Below, piece by piece: positions 50,015 through 59,387 of a stretch of DNA of 64,000 nt. Each line of letters opens with the position of its first letter. The stretch's first letter is position 1. Source of the stretch: Nitzschia sp. DOCU1 (lineage: Eukaryota > Bacillariophyta > Bacillariophyceae > Bacillariales > Bacillariaceae); the NCBI GenBank assembly GCA_951394045.1, contig OX595989.1, positions 1,302,001 through 1,366,000 on the forward strand, read 5' to 3'. The notes below the pieces were generated by a model. The model was not told the DNA's origin. It saw nothing but the letters and a program-made list of their open reading frames with translations, and did no database searches. The position numbers were made by a program, and so were the translations under genes.

Positions 50015-50928
50015 ACTGTTTACTTTTTACCTACTAGAAATCAAATGAGCCGCGCGGCAGTTCTCTTATTTTTCGTTTTCAATCTCTCGTGGGAGTGGAA
50101 AAGAGACCTTTGCCCACTCCCATATTTAAGTTCAACGCATTCAGATAAATGTGATCGACGGCTACTGCTGCGAATAGCTAGTCGCCTTCACCCGCACTCT
50201 TTGCAAAGGTGCTGGAAGCAGGTTTTTACCTTCTGATACCAGTGTTTGTCGCTACGAGCTAGCCAGCGCCCATGATCAGAAATCCGTCGCGGTATGTCTA
50301 GAGCAGCTTTTCTAATTCCGTGCAGAAGAAAGGCCCATCATTGTAGCGACGATGGCCAAAGGTACTCAAGGTGCTAACCTACAGCAGCCAAGGCGGACAG
50401 GAAAGCAAACCAGCAATAATTTTAGCTAACGGTATGTCGATGCTAGTAAAGTACGTTCGGGGATCTTTTTTGAGTCGCCGTGTCAGTAGGAGAAGAGAAT
50501 ACGGTATCGATCAAAAACATCGGCAGTAGTGTCGGCCTTGATACATAGTTTATTACTCTTTCCATCGTAGTTGTGGTGCGAGACTATGGAGATTACCCAA
50601 ACCCGGGATAGGACCCGTGAGTTGAAAACTACGGGACGTCGACAACTTGGACCAAATTCCATCTGTCGCTAAGCGCCGGCCTGCCCCTCCCGACGCGCGA
50701 GTTCTGCGCGGGTTGAAGGGAGATCTTCCCTCCGGCGGGCAATTGTCTGTTCACATCTTTTTCGGCTGGCGCGGCGACGCGGGGAAAACAAAATTTCAAT
50801 TCTGTTTTGTCTTGGTCCTTCTAAAGGAACTTGTGGTGTAATTGGGTGCACTACTACAACCTCTCAACCAAGCATTGCAAGCTTCACCGTTTATACAATA
50901 ACTATTCGAGGTGTTCTGAATGATCAAA
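50015..50928 (+). other. Gene-free stretch between Sar1 and the plastid-type membrane protein
   Basis: About 910 bp in tandem orientation. Short frames only, with a G/C-rich patch at 50670-50780. No repeat, RNA or domain recognised; it probably carries a 3' UTR and a promoter. Confidence 0.45.
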
Positions 50929-51402
50929 ATGAAGCGATCCTGCTCTTTTTCCTTCCACGCCCTGGTTCTGGCCCTTTTGTTCGCATCATGTTTGTCGTTT
51001 TCAACAACACGCTTCCACCCGGCAAAATTGCATGAGAACTCGGCAAGAATACACTCTAGATCGCCCGATTTATTTGGATCACCACTATCACAGCCGAACC
51101 GACGCTTGTTCATGACATCCGAAGAATCAAAAGAGGAAGAAAAAGCCGCCTCAACGCCTGCCGAAGTCGGCGACGAAGTCGACGAGGATGGTTCTGAAGA
51201 AAAGAGGAGCTTGGCCAAGACAATTCTATTGACTGTGCCCCTGTTTTGCAAGTTTGTCGTAGTACTCCTGATCAAGTTTGTGACGGATTTGGTAGTGTTT
51301 CCTCTTCTGTTTCTCTATCGACTTGCCGGGGTCGCCAAGCGAAAGGTTTTCAAACTGTTCGGTTCGGGAGATAAGTTTGGCAAGGTCAACGGGGAGAAAT
51401 AA
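50929..51402 (+). CDS. Small plastid-type membrane protein, unknown function
   Basis: A 157-aa protein from the ATG at 50929 (another at 50920). The signal peptide ends A-S-C-L-S-F-S-T-T, a plausible plastid cleavage site, followed by a Ser/Arg/His-rich transit segment to about M62. An acidic segment (E-E-S-K-E-E-E-K) leads to one or two hydrophobic spans (~105-132: L-L-T-V-P-L-F-C-K-F-V-V-V-L-L and L-V-V-F-P-L-L-F-L) and a basic tail. Probably a thylakoid or envelope protein. No family recognised. Confidence 0.66.
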   Translation: MKRSCSFSFHALVLALLFASCLSFSTTRFHPAKLHENSARIHSRSPDLFGSPLSQPNRRLFMTSEESKEEEKAASTPAEVGDEVDEDGSEEKRSLAKTILLTVPLFCKFVVVLLIKFVTDLVVFPLLFLYRLAGVAKRKVFKLFGSGDKFGKVNGEK

Positions 51403-51513
51403 TGTGATTGGATTTGCATTTCAGGTCATACTGTAGATATTACCTATTTTTTACTTTGGACTCGATTGTAAATGATTCATAGCCGGGATGTTCCTTTGCT
51501 AGCGGCTCTAGAA

Positions 51514-52982
51514 TCACGACGTTGGAAGAAAAGTCGAGTGCATCCAAACGCTTATGGAAGCGATAATTCCGCCCAGAATCTGTTCCTTAGTAATACCTTC
51601 GTCAGATAGAAAGCAGCTTTGCAAGATACCCGACAAAAATAACCCGAGTATTAAAGCGAAGCCTTTTCGTACAACACCATGATGCTTGGTAACAAGGCCC
51701 ACCAAAATACCTCCGGTGGCGTTTGTGAACACAGGGATCCACGTTTTCCATGTCCATCCATTGGATAGTCCCAAAGACCTGAGTTTCTTTCCATCAGGCG
51801 ATCCCAGTAAAGTAATCAACATGATTAGCATTGAAAATGCACTCAACTCCATGCTGAACACGTACGCGTTATGTCCCAACTCTTGGAGGTTCTTCTGGGA
51901 TACAGCTCCAGCTGAAATTGACCGTTAGAAGTAGCTTCCAAACGATTATTGTTGTACCACACGACCCTGATAGACTTACCGAGACCCGAAGTGAAACTTG
52001 CGATCAACACAGGGACAACACCAGCAGCAATCTTCGGTTCGGCAGCTTTACTTTGGCCAGTTTCATCAAGTGCTACGGCGTCACTTGGTGCAACATCTTT
52101 TGTTACATTCCGCGTAATAGGAATAACTTTTTCAATCACAAGAGCAGACAGCAATAACAAAAAGAGGGCCAGAATCTGCATTGCAGATTGTTGTCGTCCA
52201 AGGATCAAGTAGCAGCACAGAGCCGCTGAAAGCGTTTTGGTCTGATTGAGAATATTGAAAGTAACCGGCGACAGAGCTTGATAGGCTATCAAAGCAAAAT
52301 AGTTTTGTATCAAGTAGAGCACTGATGGAATGCCAGCACCCAAAAGTGCGCCTTGCAAGGTCCAAGTATGAAGGGATGTTTGCCATGCACCACCCAGTAC
52401 CAGCACCAACAAACAAGTGAAGAATCGAACGAGATCCTGCGCCATGATCACAGTACTACGTACGATACCAGATGGTGCATAGGCTTTTGTCAACAATGGC
52501 TGAACCCCGAACTGTACGGCAAGCGCGCCGAGATAGAACCAAGATATCAGCGATGGCTGCCCGAGCGATGACTGCAATGCCGACGTGCTGCCGGTAGAAG
52601 TAATCGTCGCCTGAGATGGTTTCAATGCAGCACAGTTCGATCGAAGCCACGGCGCCGGTGAAATGCTTGTTGTTGGTGTGCAAGTAGGCCACAGCAGCTT
52701 TGGTCGTCCTTTTGGGACAAAGGCGGTGGCTTGATTTGGGAGTTGCGATGCGATGGCCATGGCGCCAATCACTTGAATGCACCTCTTCCGGGACCGGTAC
52801 GACGCTGAAGGTAATACCCGTGAGTGGCTAGGTAAAGAGCTGACGTCCAACATGGTTCCAATTGCAAGCGAGGGTTCAACGTGACTGACGGACGCAATCT
52901 CAACCGGATTTTGCAACTCAACGGACCTGCGACGATTCGCTCGTCGGCGCCCACCTTCCGATGTTGGGGCCTCTGAGGTCAA
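51514..52982 (-). CDS. Nucleotide-sugar transporter-like protein (DMT/SLC35A type) with plastid-like leader
   Basis: Two exons, 52982-51980 and 51911-51514, join in phase to 466 aa; the 68-nt intron has GTAAGT and CAG ends. About ten hydrophobic spans follow a long N-terminus. Family marks include L-V-R-F-F-T-C-L, Q-N-Y-F-A-L-I-A-Y-Q-A-L-S-P-V-T-F-N-I-L-N-Q-T-K after the fourth span, and S-G-L-A-G-A-V-S-Q-K after the loop, as in UDP-galactose/CMP-sialate transporters of the Golgi. The N-terminus has a hydrophobic stretch ending A-T-A-F-V-P, like a diatom plastid cleavage site, so plastid or periplastid membrane location is possible. The first Met is uncertain (M44 also possible). Substrate is not deducible. 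Confidence 0.8.
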
Positions 52983-53400
52983 TCAGTCTCCGAGCAGACA
53001 GGCGCAACACAAGAGACTCTGCGAAGGAGTCGAGTCTAAGGGCGAGGGTAACCACAAAGTGTGGTCAGTGATGCATCTGCCAGTTTATCAACGACATGAC
53101 CCATTATTAGGGAGGCACTCGACAGCTCGGGTGTCGCAAAAAAAGAAACTCAAAATATATATCTTTGAGGCCTCGCTAAAAAGCTTAGTCGAACTAGTCC
53201 GTAGTTAAAACCTTGCTTGCTGCCGTTGGACATCGATCTCGACGACGATAAAAGTCGCCTCTGTCTCCTACTCTAGAACAGCATACCCCCTTAATATTAT
53301 GTTGCAAGGAGTGACTTGAGAAATATTTGGACGCTAATAGCACTCTTCGCCCTGTCTATTTAGAGGGTCTACATTGGGTGTAACATAGAGTACATTCCAA
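52983..53400 (-). other. Intergenic region between transporter and PPC-like gene
   Basis: About 420 bp between two minus-strand genes. T-rich and A-rich patches; no gene or repeat recognised. Confidence 0.45.
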
Positions 53401-55185
53401 TTACTGCTGCCCAACAACTTCCAGAGTGAAGCTGCCTGTAGAACCAAGGTAACCATATACAAAAACATAGTAGGAGGTCCCCGCAGTAGCAGAAAGGTCT
53501 ATACTCGAACCAGTACTCCCAACTCCGCAGCCATCGTCATTGCTCGTCACGCAAACAAGATTGTCGCAGTCTCCTTCAAACACAACAAGCCGAGAGTCGA
53601 AACTCGTTTCAAGACAGGTTGACACTGTCCACATGCCATCGCTGACAGCGTCCATGCGATACCAGACGCCACTAGTAGCGACAGTGGTGTTTGTATTGGA
53701 GTCACGACATTCCTCTACGACGTCGAACGCGGCAAAAGATGTGGAACCAGGAAACGTTTGGATGGGCTGTGTCGTAGACAAATTGGTGGCATCGTTACAG
53801 GAGTCGTTCAGGACTGGTACACTGTCAAAACTCAGCTCGTAGTTGCCAGTACTCCCAGCATAACCCGACAACTGAGGGGTTTGAGACAGCTTGTTAGCAC
53901 CATGGAACATAACCAAACGAACCAATCCTTACGACGATCAACTTACAAGCACATAATATAGAGTACCTTCCATCCCAAACCAAGTAATACGGGTATGGCT
54001 CCCACAAAGGCCATCAGTGGAGTCATCATTGGCTGCTTCACACGAAAAACTGTTTCCTTCGCACGAACCACGTAAGACAAAGAGTTTCGTATCAAAGTCA
54101 GTGTTGCCATTGCAGGTGCTGGCGGTAATGGGTACCCCAGCACCCACAATCTGATACCATACTCCCGGTCCATCAAGTTGATTCAACAAGCAACCAGTGA
54201 ATCCATCCAAATCTGAATGCGCAAATCCTGTTGATCCTTCATATCGACCACCCACATATGCCGTTATTGCTTGACTGCATGCGTCGTTTAGTTCCGAAGA
54301 GAGAGGAGTCGGTGCCGACGTTGCTCGAAGGAACGGCGTTGGAGCAGTTGTCGGCTCGGGTGACGTTGAGATCAATGTGGGACGCGGTGTCATGGTCTCT
54401 ATTGGAACAACGGGAATCTGCGTTGGAGAAGATACAACATCTGTGGCCCTACTTTCGTCTCTTCCAACGGACGAAGGCGATGCGCCTGCTTTATTGCTTT
54501 GACAGCACTTACAAAGCTCGACGCCGAGTAAAGCACCCAGCACAACGCCGATGATGATAAGCCCAATGATAAACACCGCTATTAATAATGCAAGGTGGCT
54601 CCTCCTTTTCGACCCATCGGTTGGTTTCTGTTCTGGAACATGCTCATCGCCAACTGCTTCGACGTCAAGAGGTACGACAAAGAAAGGCGCAGAAGAATCA
54701 TCGGGTTTCTCTTCCGGATCATGACCATCGCTAAATGGTTTGAGGTACTGAGATTTAATCAAAACAGGTGCGGAAATGTCATCAGCTCGTTCCCGAGATC
54801 CTTCCTCGGGATCATGAACACCACTCTCAACCTTTGTTTCATTAGCACCTTTGTCGTTGTTAGTGGTTGATTCTCGTCCCGTTTTTGATGCCACAGAGGT
54901 ATTGTCCCCAATCTTCGCTGACGGATTTTCTGGCCAGTCATCGTCTTCGTTTGTGTTTCCTGACACACAAGAAGAAAGCAAACCGTCGCCATTCGGCCCA
55001 ACGATTGACATGGGCTCGATTGAACCTGAAGTCAGGGAATCTGTGTCCAGAATGGCTTGTCCTTGTCCTTGTGATTGCCTAGCGGTCGACGTGACCGGCG
55101 CCTCCGAGACTTCGGAATTCGACAATTTGATTGCAACTTCTCTCGCCTTCTTCGCATGTTGATCCGCAAAGTACAAGCTGGCCAT
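53401..55185 (-). CDS. Single-pass membrane protein with tandem PPC-like extracellular domains
   Basis: Two exons, 55185-53947 and 53871-53401, join in phase to 569 aa; the intron has GTAAGT and CAG ends. The N-terminal ~200 residues are acidic, disordered and presumably cytoplasmic. A span at ~203-226 (A-L-L-I-A-V-F-I-I-G-L-I-I-I-G) leads to C-K-C-C and a Pro/Thr stalk. Two related beta domains follow: N-D-A-C-S-Q-A-I-T, W-Y-Q-I-V-G-A-G, T-K-L-F-V-L-R-G-S-C, Y-Y-V-L; and N-D-S-C-N-D-A-T, W-Y-R-M-D-A-V, V-F-E-G-D-C, Y-Y-V-F-V-Y-G. This is the PPC (pre-peptidase C-terminal) type pattern with paired cysteines. Possible cell-surface adhesion or sensing; no enzyme domain is seen. Confidence 0.74.
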
Positions 55186-55532
55186 CTTTGATAGGGTTGT
55201 GATTTGTTTGATAAGATGATGCAGCTAGGAAAAGAATCCGCTTTTGGTGTTCGAATAAATGAAACCTTGAAGGACGACGATTATGTACAACTACGCGCCT
55301 TGTCAAAGATTCTTTGGTTGCACCTCATCATTCGGAGCAGATTTTGCATCCGGAACGCATTTTTACTCGTGACACCCACGTCTGAAGCGTATAAGTGCCC
55401 TCCCAGCGGCATCATCACACATCCAATGCATGCAAAATGACCACAACCATGACACCCGCAATCCCCCCTGGACGCAAAGGGAAGGGACAGCGTCATCAAA
55501 TCGATGTTACGAAGAGGGTATTATTGATCAGC
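55186..55532 (+). other. Region upstream of the first retroelement
   Basis: About 350 bp: promoter side of the PPC-like gene up to where the retroelement leader probably begins. No gene seen; the exact element boundary could not be found. Confidence 0.35.
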
Positions 55533-55706
55533 TGTTGAAACTTTTGACTTGCCATTGATTGCAGGACAGGTTTCGGAACCTGGCTTTTTTGTTGATTCCC
55601 CCGACCGGTCTCCCGGCCGGCGCGCCCGGTGGTCCGGCCGACGCGCGCCCATTTTACCGTTCCTCGGGCAATCCTCTCTGCCCATGGACACTTGTAGACG
55701 CATAAA

Positions 55707-55758
55707 CTTGATTAGCTCCCAATTTACATCGACACGCACATCAACAGAGCTAATCAAG
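55707..55758 (+). repeat. 12-bp perfect inverted repeat in the retroelement leader
   Basis: CTTGATTAGCTC at 55707-55718 is exactly complementary to GAGCTAATCAAG at 55747-55758 with a 28-nt loop. As RNA it would form a stem-loop ahead of gag. It may lie in an LTR or 5' UTR. Confidence 0.85.
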
Positions 55759-55908
55759 CCATTCAGAACGCAACTCCTTGTTGTTCTCAACCTCGTTTGC
55801 CCCCATCGCAACCACCTTACCCGGACCCAAGCCACTGCACCTCGCGGCAGGCTTCATCGTCCCTCTTCTTCCGTCAATACCCTATTTTGACCACCATTTG
55901 ATGCCAAC

Positions 55909-56925
55909 ATGCCCGTCAGCATTGCTTTCCCTAAGGAGACACTAACCAAAATTACCGGGCAACCCGACCCCATTACCATCCAAACTCTTTTGGCGGAAGT
56001 CTTCCAAAATGCCCGCTCTCAACCATCGGAACTTGGGGGTGGCAAACACGGCCATCTGGGTATCGTTCTCGGTGCGACAGAGTACACAAAGCTTACTTCC
56101 ACTGCGTACACTGCGCCTTCGCCCCCGGGACTGCAAGCCGCCCCAGCCGCCGGTGCCACTGATGCGCAAATCCGATCGGCAGATCGTATCCACGACCAAC
56201 AGCTCAAGACTTATCGTGAATACGAGGCGGTGCGCGATGGACTAAAAAAGCAGATCCTGGACACAGTCGAAGAGTGCTTTTACTCCGTCCTGAAAGACCC
56301 TTTTTTCTTATATTCCGATGTCGAGCCCTTGGATTTGCTCGACCATCTCTACGAAACCTATGGCAAACTGACCGCTGAAGATCTAGAGAAGAATCGTGAC
56401 CACCTACGTGCCGAATGGAATCCAGACGATGGGATTGAAGTGCTTTGGGACCGCATCATGAAATGCCAGTCCATTGCTGCTAACAGCAACAATGCCATCA
56501 GTGATGGCACCGCCATGGCTCTCACTTTGGAGACCCTTGCTGCCTCAGGGGTCATGGTGGAGTACATTCGCGACTGGAAAATGAAAGATGAAACCACTCG
56601 CACACAACTCAAGAACTTCAAGGCTCACTTTACCGAGGCGAACAAAATTCGCATCATGGAACTCACCAGCAGACAGGCTGGATTTTCCTCGGCCCATGCA
56701 CTTCGTGCCCCTGCGATTGTACCTCCTGCACCCAGCACTGCCAGTCTGAATGCAGCAGTTGCCTCTGCACCTAGCCCTGCCAGCACAACTCCTGCTGTAC
56801 TTGTCGGGGAGAAGAAAATGTACTATTGTCACAGCCACGGCCTTAGCTTTATGAAAAATCACACGTCCAAGACGTGCCTTAATAAAAGGATGGCCATGAA
56901 GATGATGCCACCATCACCAAGATGA
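55909..56925 (+). pseudogene. Retroelement gag, frameshifted at the 3' end
   Basis: A 338-codon frame from the ATG at 55909. It is helical and polar, with L-Y-E-T-Y-G-K-L-T near the middle as in copia-type gag, an Ala/Pro linker and a Cys/His cluster Y-Y-C-H-S-H-G-L-S-F-M (about residue 309) with a later Cys, a knuckle-like motif of this element group. The frame stops at 56923-56925 just after that cluster. A shifted frame beyond an A-run near 56885 continues knuckle-like coding sequence, so a one-base loss is inferred. Confidence 0.75.
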
Positions 56926-57062
56926 TGGGCGGATGCCGACTGATCAATGTTGGGGGCTCTCGCACTACTACACGTCGTGCCCCCGAAGCCTGAAATGGGC
57001 GGGAGCCTAGTGTTGCAGCACACGTTAAACTTAAACCCTTAACCAGTTGTCCACCGGGTCCC

Positions 57063-58502
57063 CCGACCATTCCTCGTACTAGCGACTCTGCATTTGTGGA
57101 TTCTGGTGCCACTTCCAACTTTGTGTCAATCGATGCAACACTCATCAACGAACGTGCCCTCGTGTCCCCCATCCCAGTGTCTAATCCCAACGGCACCGTG
57201 ATGTATGCCACGCACGAGGGGGATCTACAATTACCCTCGTTACCTTTGGCAGCACGAAAAGCCTACCGAATTCCCGAAATGTCGTCCCTTCCCCTCATGT
57301 CAGTCAGTGTTTTGGTGGATGCTGGGTGCACAGTGCAGTTTGACAAAACTTCAGTCTCCATCGCAATCGACAATCACTACATCCTGCACGGCATCCGTGA
57401 CCCACTCTCACGGTTGTGGAGAATACCTATTACGGAATCTGCATCTCCACAAGCACAAAGTGTCGCCCATGCTGCCATTGGCCCCGCCAGTGCTGAAAGT
57501 ATTGTGGCCTTTCACCATGCTTCGCTCTTCTCGCCTGTCTTATCTACAATGAAGCAGGCATTGAAAAAGAATTACCTCAGTGGCTTCCCAGGCCTCTCCG
57601 TCGACTCTCTTACAAAATTCCCACCGCGCTCTGAGGCCACCATCAAAGGCCATCTCAATCAGACACGTAAGAACCAGCAATCCACCAAACAGGTGCCTAT
57701 AGTAATCCCTGAGGACGAACCCTCGGAATCAACGTTTCCAATTTCAGAAACCCCAAACGAGCGGTCCCATGCCGTATATGCCACGGTAATGCAACCGGGG
57801 AAAATCTACAGCGACCTAACTGGAAAATTTGTGGCCCCATCATCCAATGGAAATAACTACGTTCTTATCGTCTATGACTATGACAGCAACTGCATCCTCC
57901 CGCTGCCAATGCGCAACCGCAGCAAAGAAAATCACAAAAAGGCCTTCGAGGCGGCCCACACACTTCTCTCTGCAGCCGGATGTCGCCCAAAGCTCCACAT
58001 CCTTGACAACGAATGCTCCCAGCTACTGAAGGATTTCATGACGGCCGAATCACTCGATTATCAGCTTGTTCCCCCATACGTGCACCGACGCAATGCCGCC
58101 GAACGTGCCATCCAAACATTTAAAAATCACTTCATCGCCGGACTTTGTTCAACAGCCCCAGAATTTCCCATCCACTTGTGGGATCGTCTCCTGCCCCAAG
58201 CGACAATCACGCTTAATCTATTACGCGGCTCCCGCATAAATCCACGGCTCTCTGCATACACCCAGATCCATGGAATATTCGACTACAACCGGACCCCAAT
58301 TGGACCTCCCGGATGCAAAGTGCTAGTGCACGAAAAACCTGGCCTCCGCGAAACCTGGGGACCCCATGCCGCCAGTGGTTGGTATGTTGGACCTGCCTTG
58401 GAATCCTACCGCTGCTACAAGGTATACATGGTTGACACACGCAATATCCGGATCAAGCACCGACCGTCCGTCCGTGCGTGGTTGCTACAGTTCGATAGAT
58501 GA
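57063..58502 (+). pseudogene. Retroelement protease and integrase fragment
   Basis: An open frame beyond an in-frame TGA at 56991-56993. The protease has F-V-D-S-G-A-T-S-N-F. The integrase core shows the DDE triad: Asp in I-Y-S-D-L-T-G, Asp in H-I-L-D-N-E-C and Glu in N-A-A-E-R-A-I. C-terminal H-E-K-P-G-L-R-E-T-W-G-P-H and G-W-Y-V-G-P-A are typical of copia-like integrase tails. After about 58440 the sequence no longer matches what usually leads into reverse transcriptase, and TGA follows. Any integration activity would need a complete element in trans. Confidence 0.78.
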
Positions 58503-58675
58503 TTAGCGAGATCCATATCATACAAAAGTGAGTACGTATGCCAAATGCAATACATGGACGGGAAGGACTATGTAAACCTAGGATCCTATTTCCGATTAAT
58601 GCTATCAAATCTTGAAGTAACACAATAGCTCAGGGGCTTCTCAAACGTACAGTTCAGATGTGGTTGTTCTCTTCT

Positions 58676-59267
58676 TCACTTGGGACGAGCCAAAAGAGAT
58701 AAAGACGTAACGCAAATGTACCCAGTTTCAACAATGTTGTGCACACGAATCTCCAAAGTATTGGTGTCGGCAGTGAAACTCGCAGTGTCCTTTGTGAGGG
58801 TTGCCGAAAATGGTGTATGCGCACCTCGATAAACATCACCGACCTGAGCACCATTCAAGTAAAGAGTCGCTTCATCGTCGTGCACCCACTCTACTGTCAC
58901 TTGTGCACTGGATGCAAGGTAGAAGGTCAAATCAATGTCTACGCTGTAGGTTGCATTAGACCCTGAGCAGTCTGAAGTAGTCCACAAGGTACCGGTACTA
59001 CCAACAACAGGACAGTTAAAGAACGGCACGTGGTTCCATCGAATAAGATGATCCCTTTGATCCAAGTCGAACGGTAGAAGGATCAACGGACAGACAGAAG
59101 TCATTTGCATCGCCAGTGCAGATGCTACTACCTTCGTAGAAGTATGGAGTACTTCGGAGAATTGTATGGTGGTCGGAATGACGTAGGTCAAAAGGTTCGG
59201 TCATCGGTGCGGCTAGCCTTGAAGCAACGGGGCGATGAGTTCGGACATCCAGAGAATGTAGACACAA
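58676..59267 (-). pseudogene. Beta-rich hypothetical fragment between two retroelements
   Basis: Two overlapping minus frames, 59267-59016 and 59191-58676, could be one disrupted gene. The second (171 codons) ends in a beta-rich module: I-D-L-T-F-Y-L-A-S-S-A-Q-V-T-V-E-W, D-D-E-A-T-L-Y-L-N-G-A-Q-V-G-D, then T-N-T-L-E-I-R-V-H-N. It resembles carbohydrate-binding or PA14-like beta sandwiches of cell-surface proteins. The first frame holds a Cys-containing segment (S-S-I-C-T-G-D-A-N-D-F-C-L). I cannot join them through a convincing intron. It may be the remains of a surface protein broken by the flanking insertions. Confidence 0.4.
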
Positions 59268-59359
59268 TATCTTCTAATAGTATAGTTACAACTACTACTG
59301 TGGAAGATTGCCTCTTGACCGAGGCTTAGAGCTAGATCTACTTTGTTAGATTAACAGTC

Positions 59360-59376
59360 GCAACAGCTACTGTTGC
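59360..59376 (+). repeat. 7-bp perfect hairpin just upstream of the second retroelement ORF
   Basis: GCAACAG, CTA loop, CTGTTGC: a perfect short palindrome ending 11 nt before the gag-pol ATG. It may be part of the element leader or LTR end; no LTR could be delimited. Confidence 0.7.
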
Positions 59377-59387
59377 AAAAGTGAGTG

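Larger units (their letters stand above)
55533..58502 (+). mobile_element. Degenerate Ty1/copia-like retrotransposon fragment (gag, protease, integrase; no RT seen)
   Basis: A plus-strand element fragment. The leader (to 55908) is G/C-rich and has a strong inverted repeat. It is followed by a gag frame and a protease-integrase frame. The order gag-PR-IN and the integrase type resemble Ty1/copia elements of diatoms. The 3' part (reverse transcriptase, RNase H, 3' LTR) is absent: the integrase C-terminus loses similarity near 58440 and ends at 58502. No matching LTR pair was found by eye, so boundaries are approximate (about 55533 is a TGTT start by guess). The coding part carries at least one frameshift and one stop. 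Confidence 0.78.

Noticed and set aside
50670..50850. G/C-rich block between Sar1 and the next gene as an RNA gene or promoter island
   Set aside because: No stem set, no conserved box and no coding potential could be supported.
59259..59355. A short LTR (TGTAGACAC...TTAACA) before the second gag-pol
   Set aside because: TG and CA-type ends could be drawn, but no second copy is in the window, so it cannot be tested.
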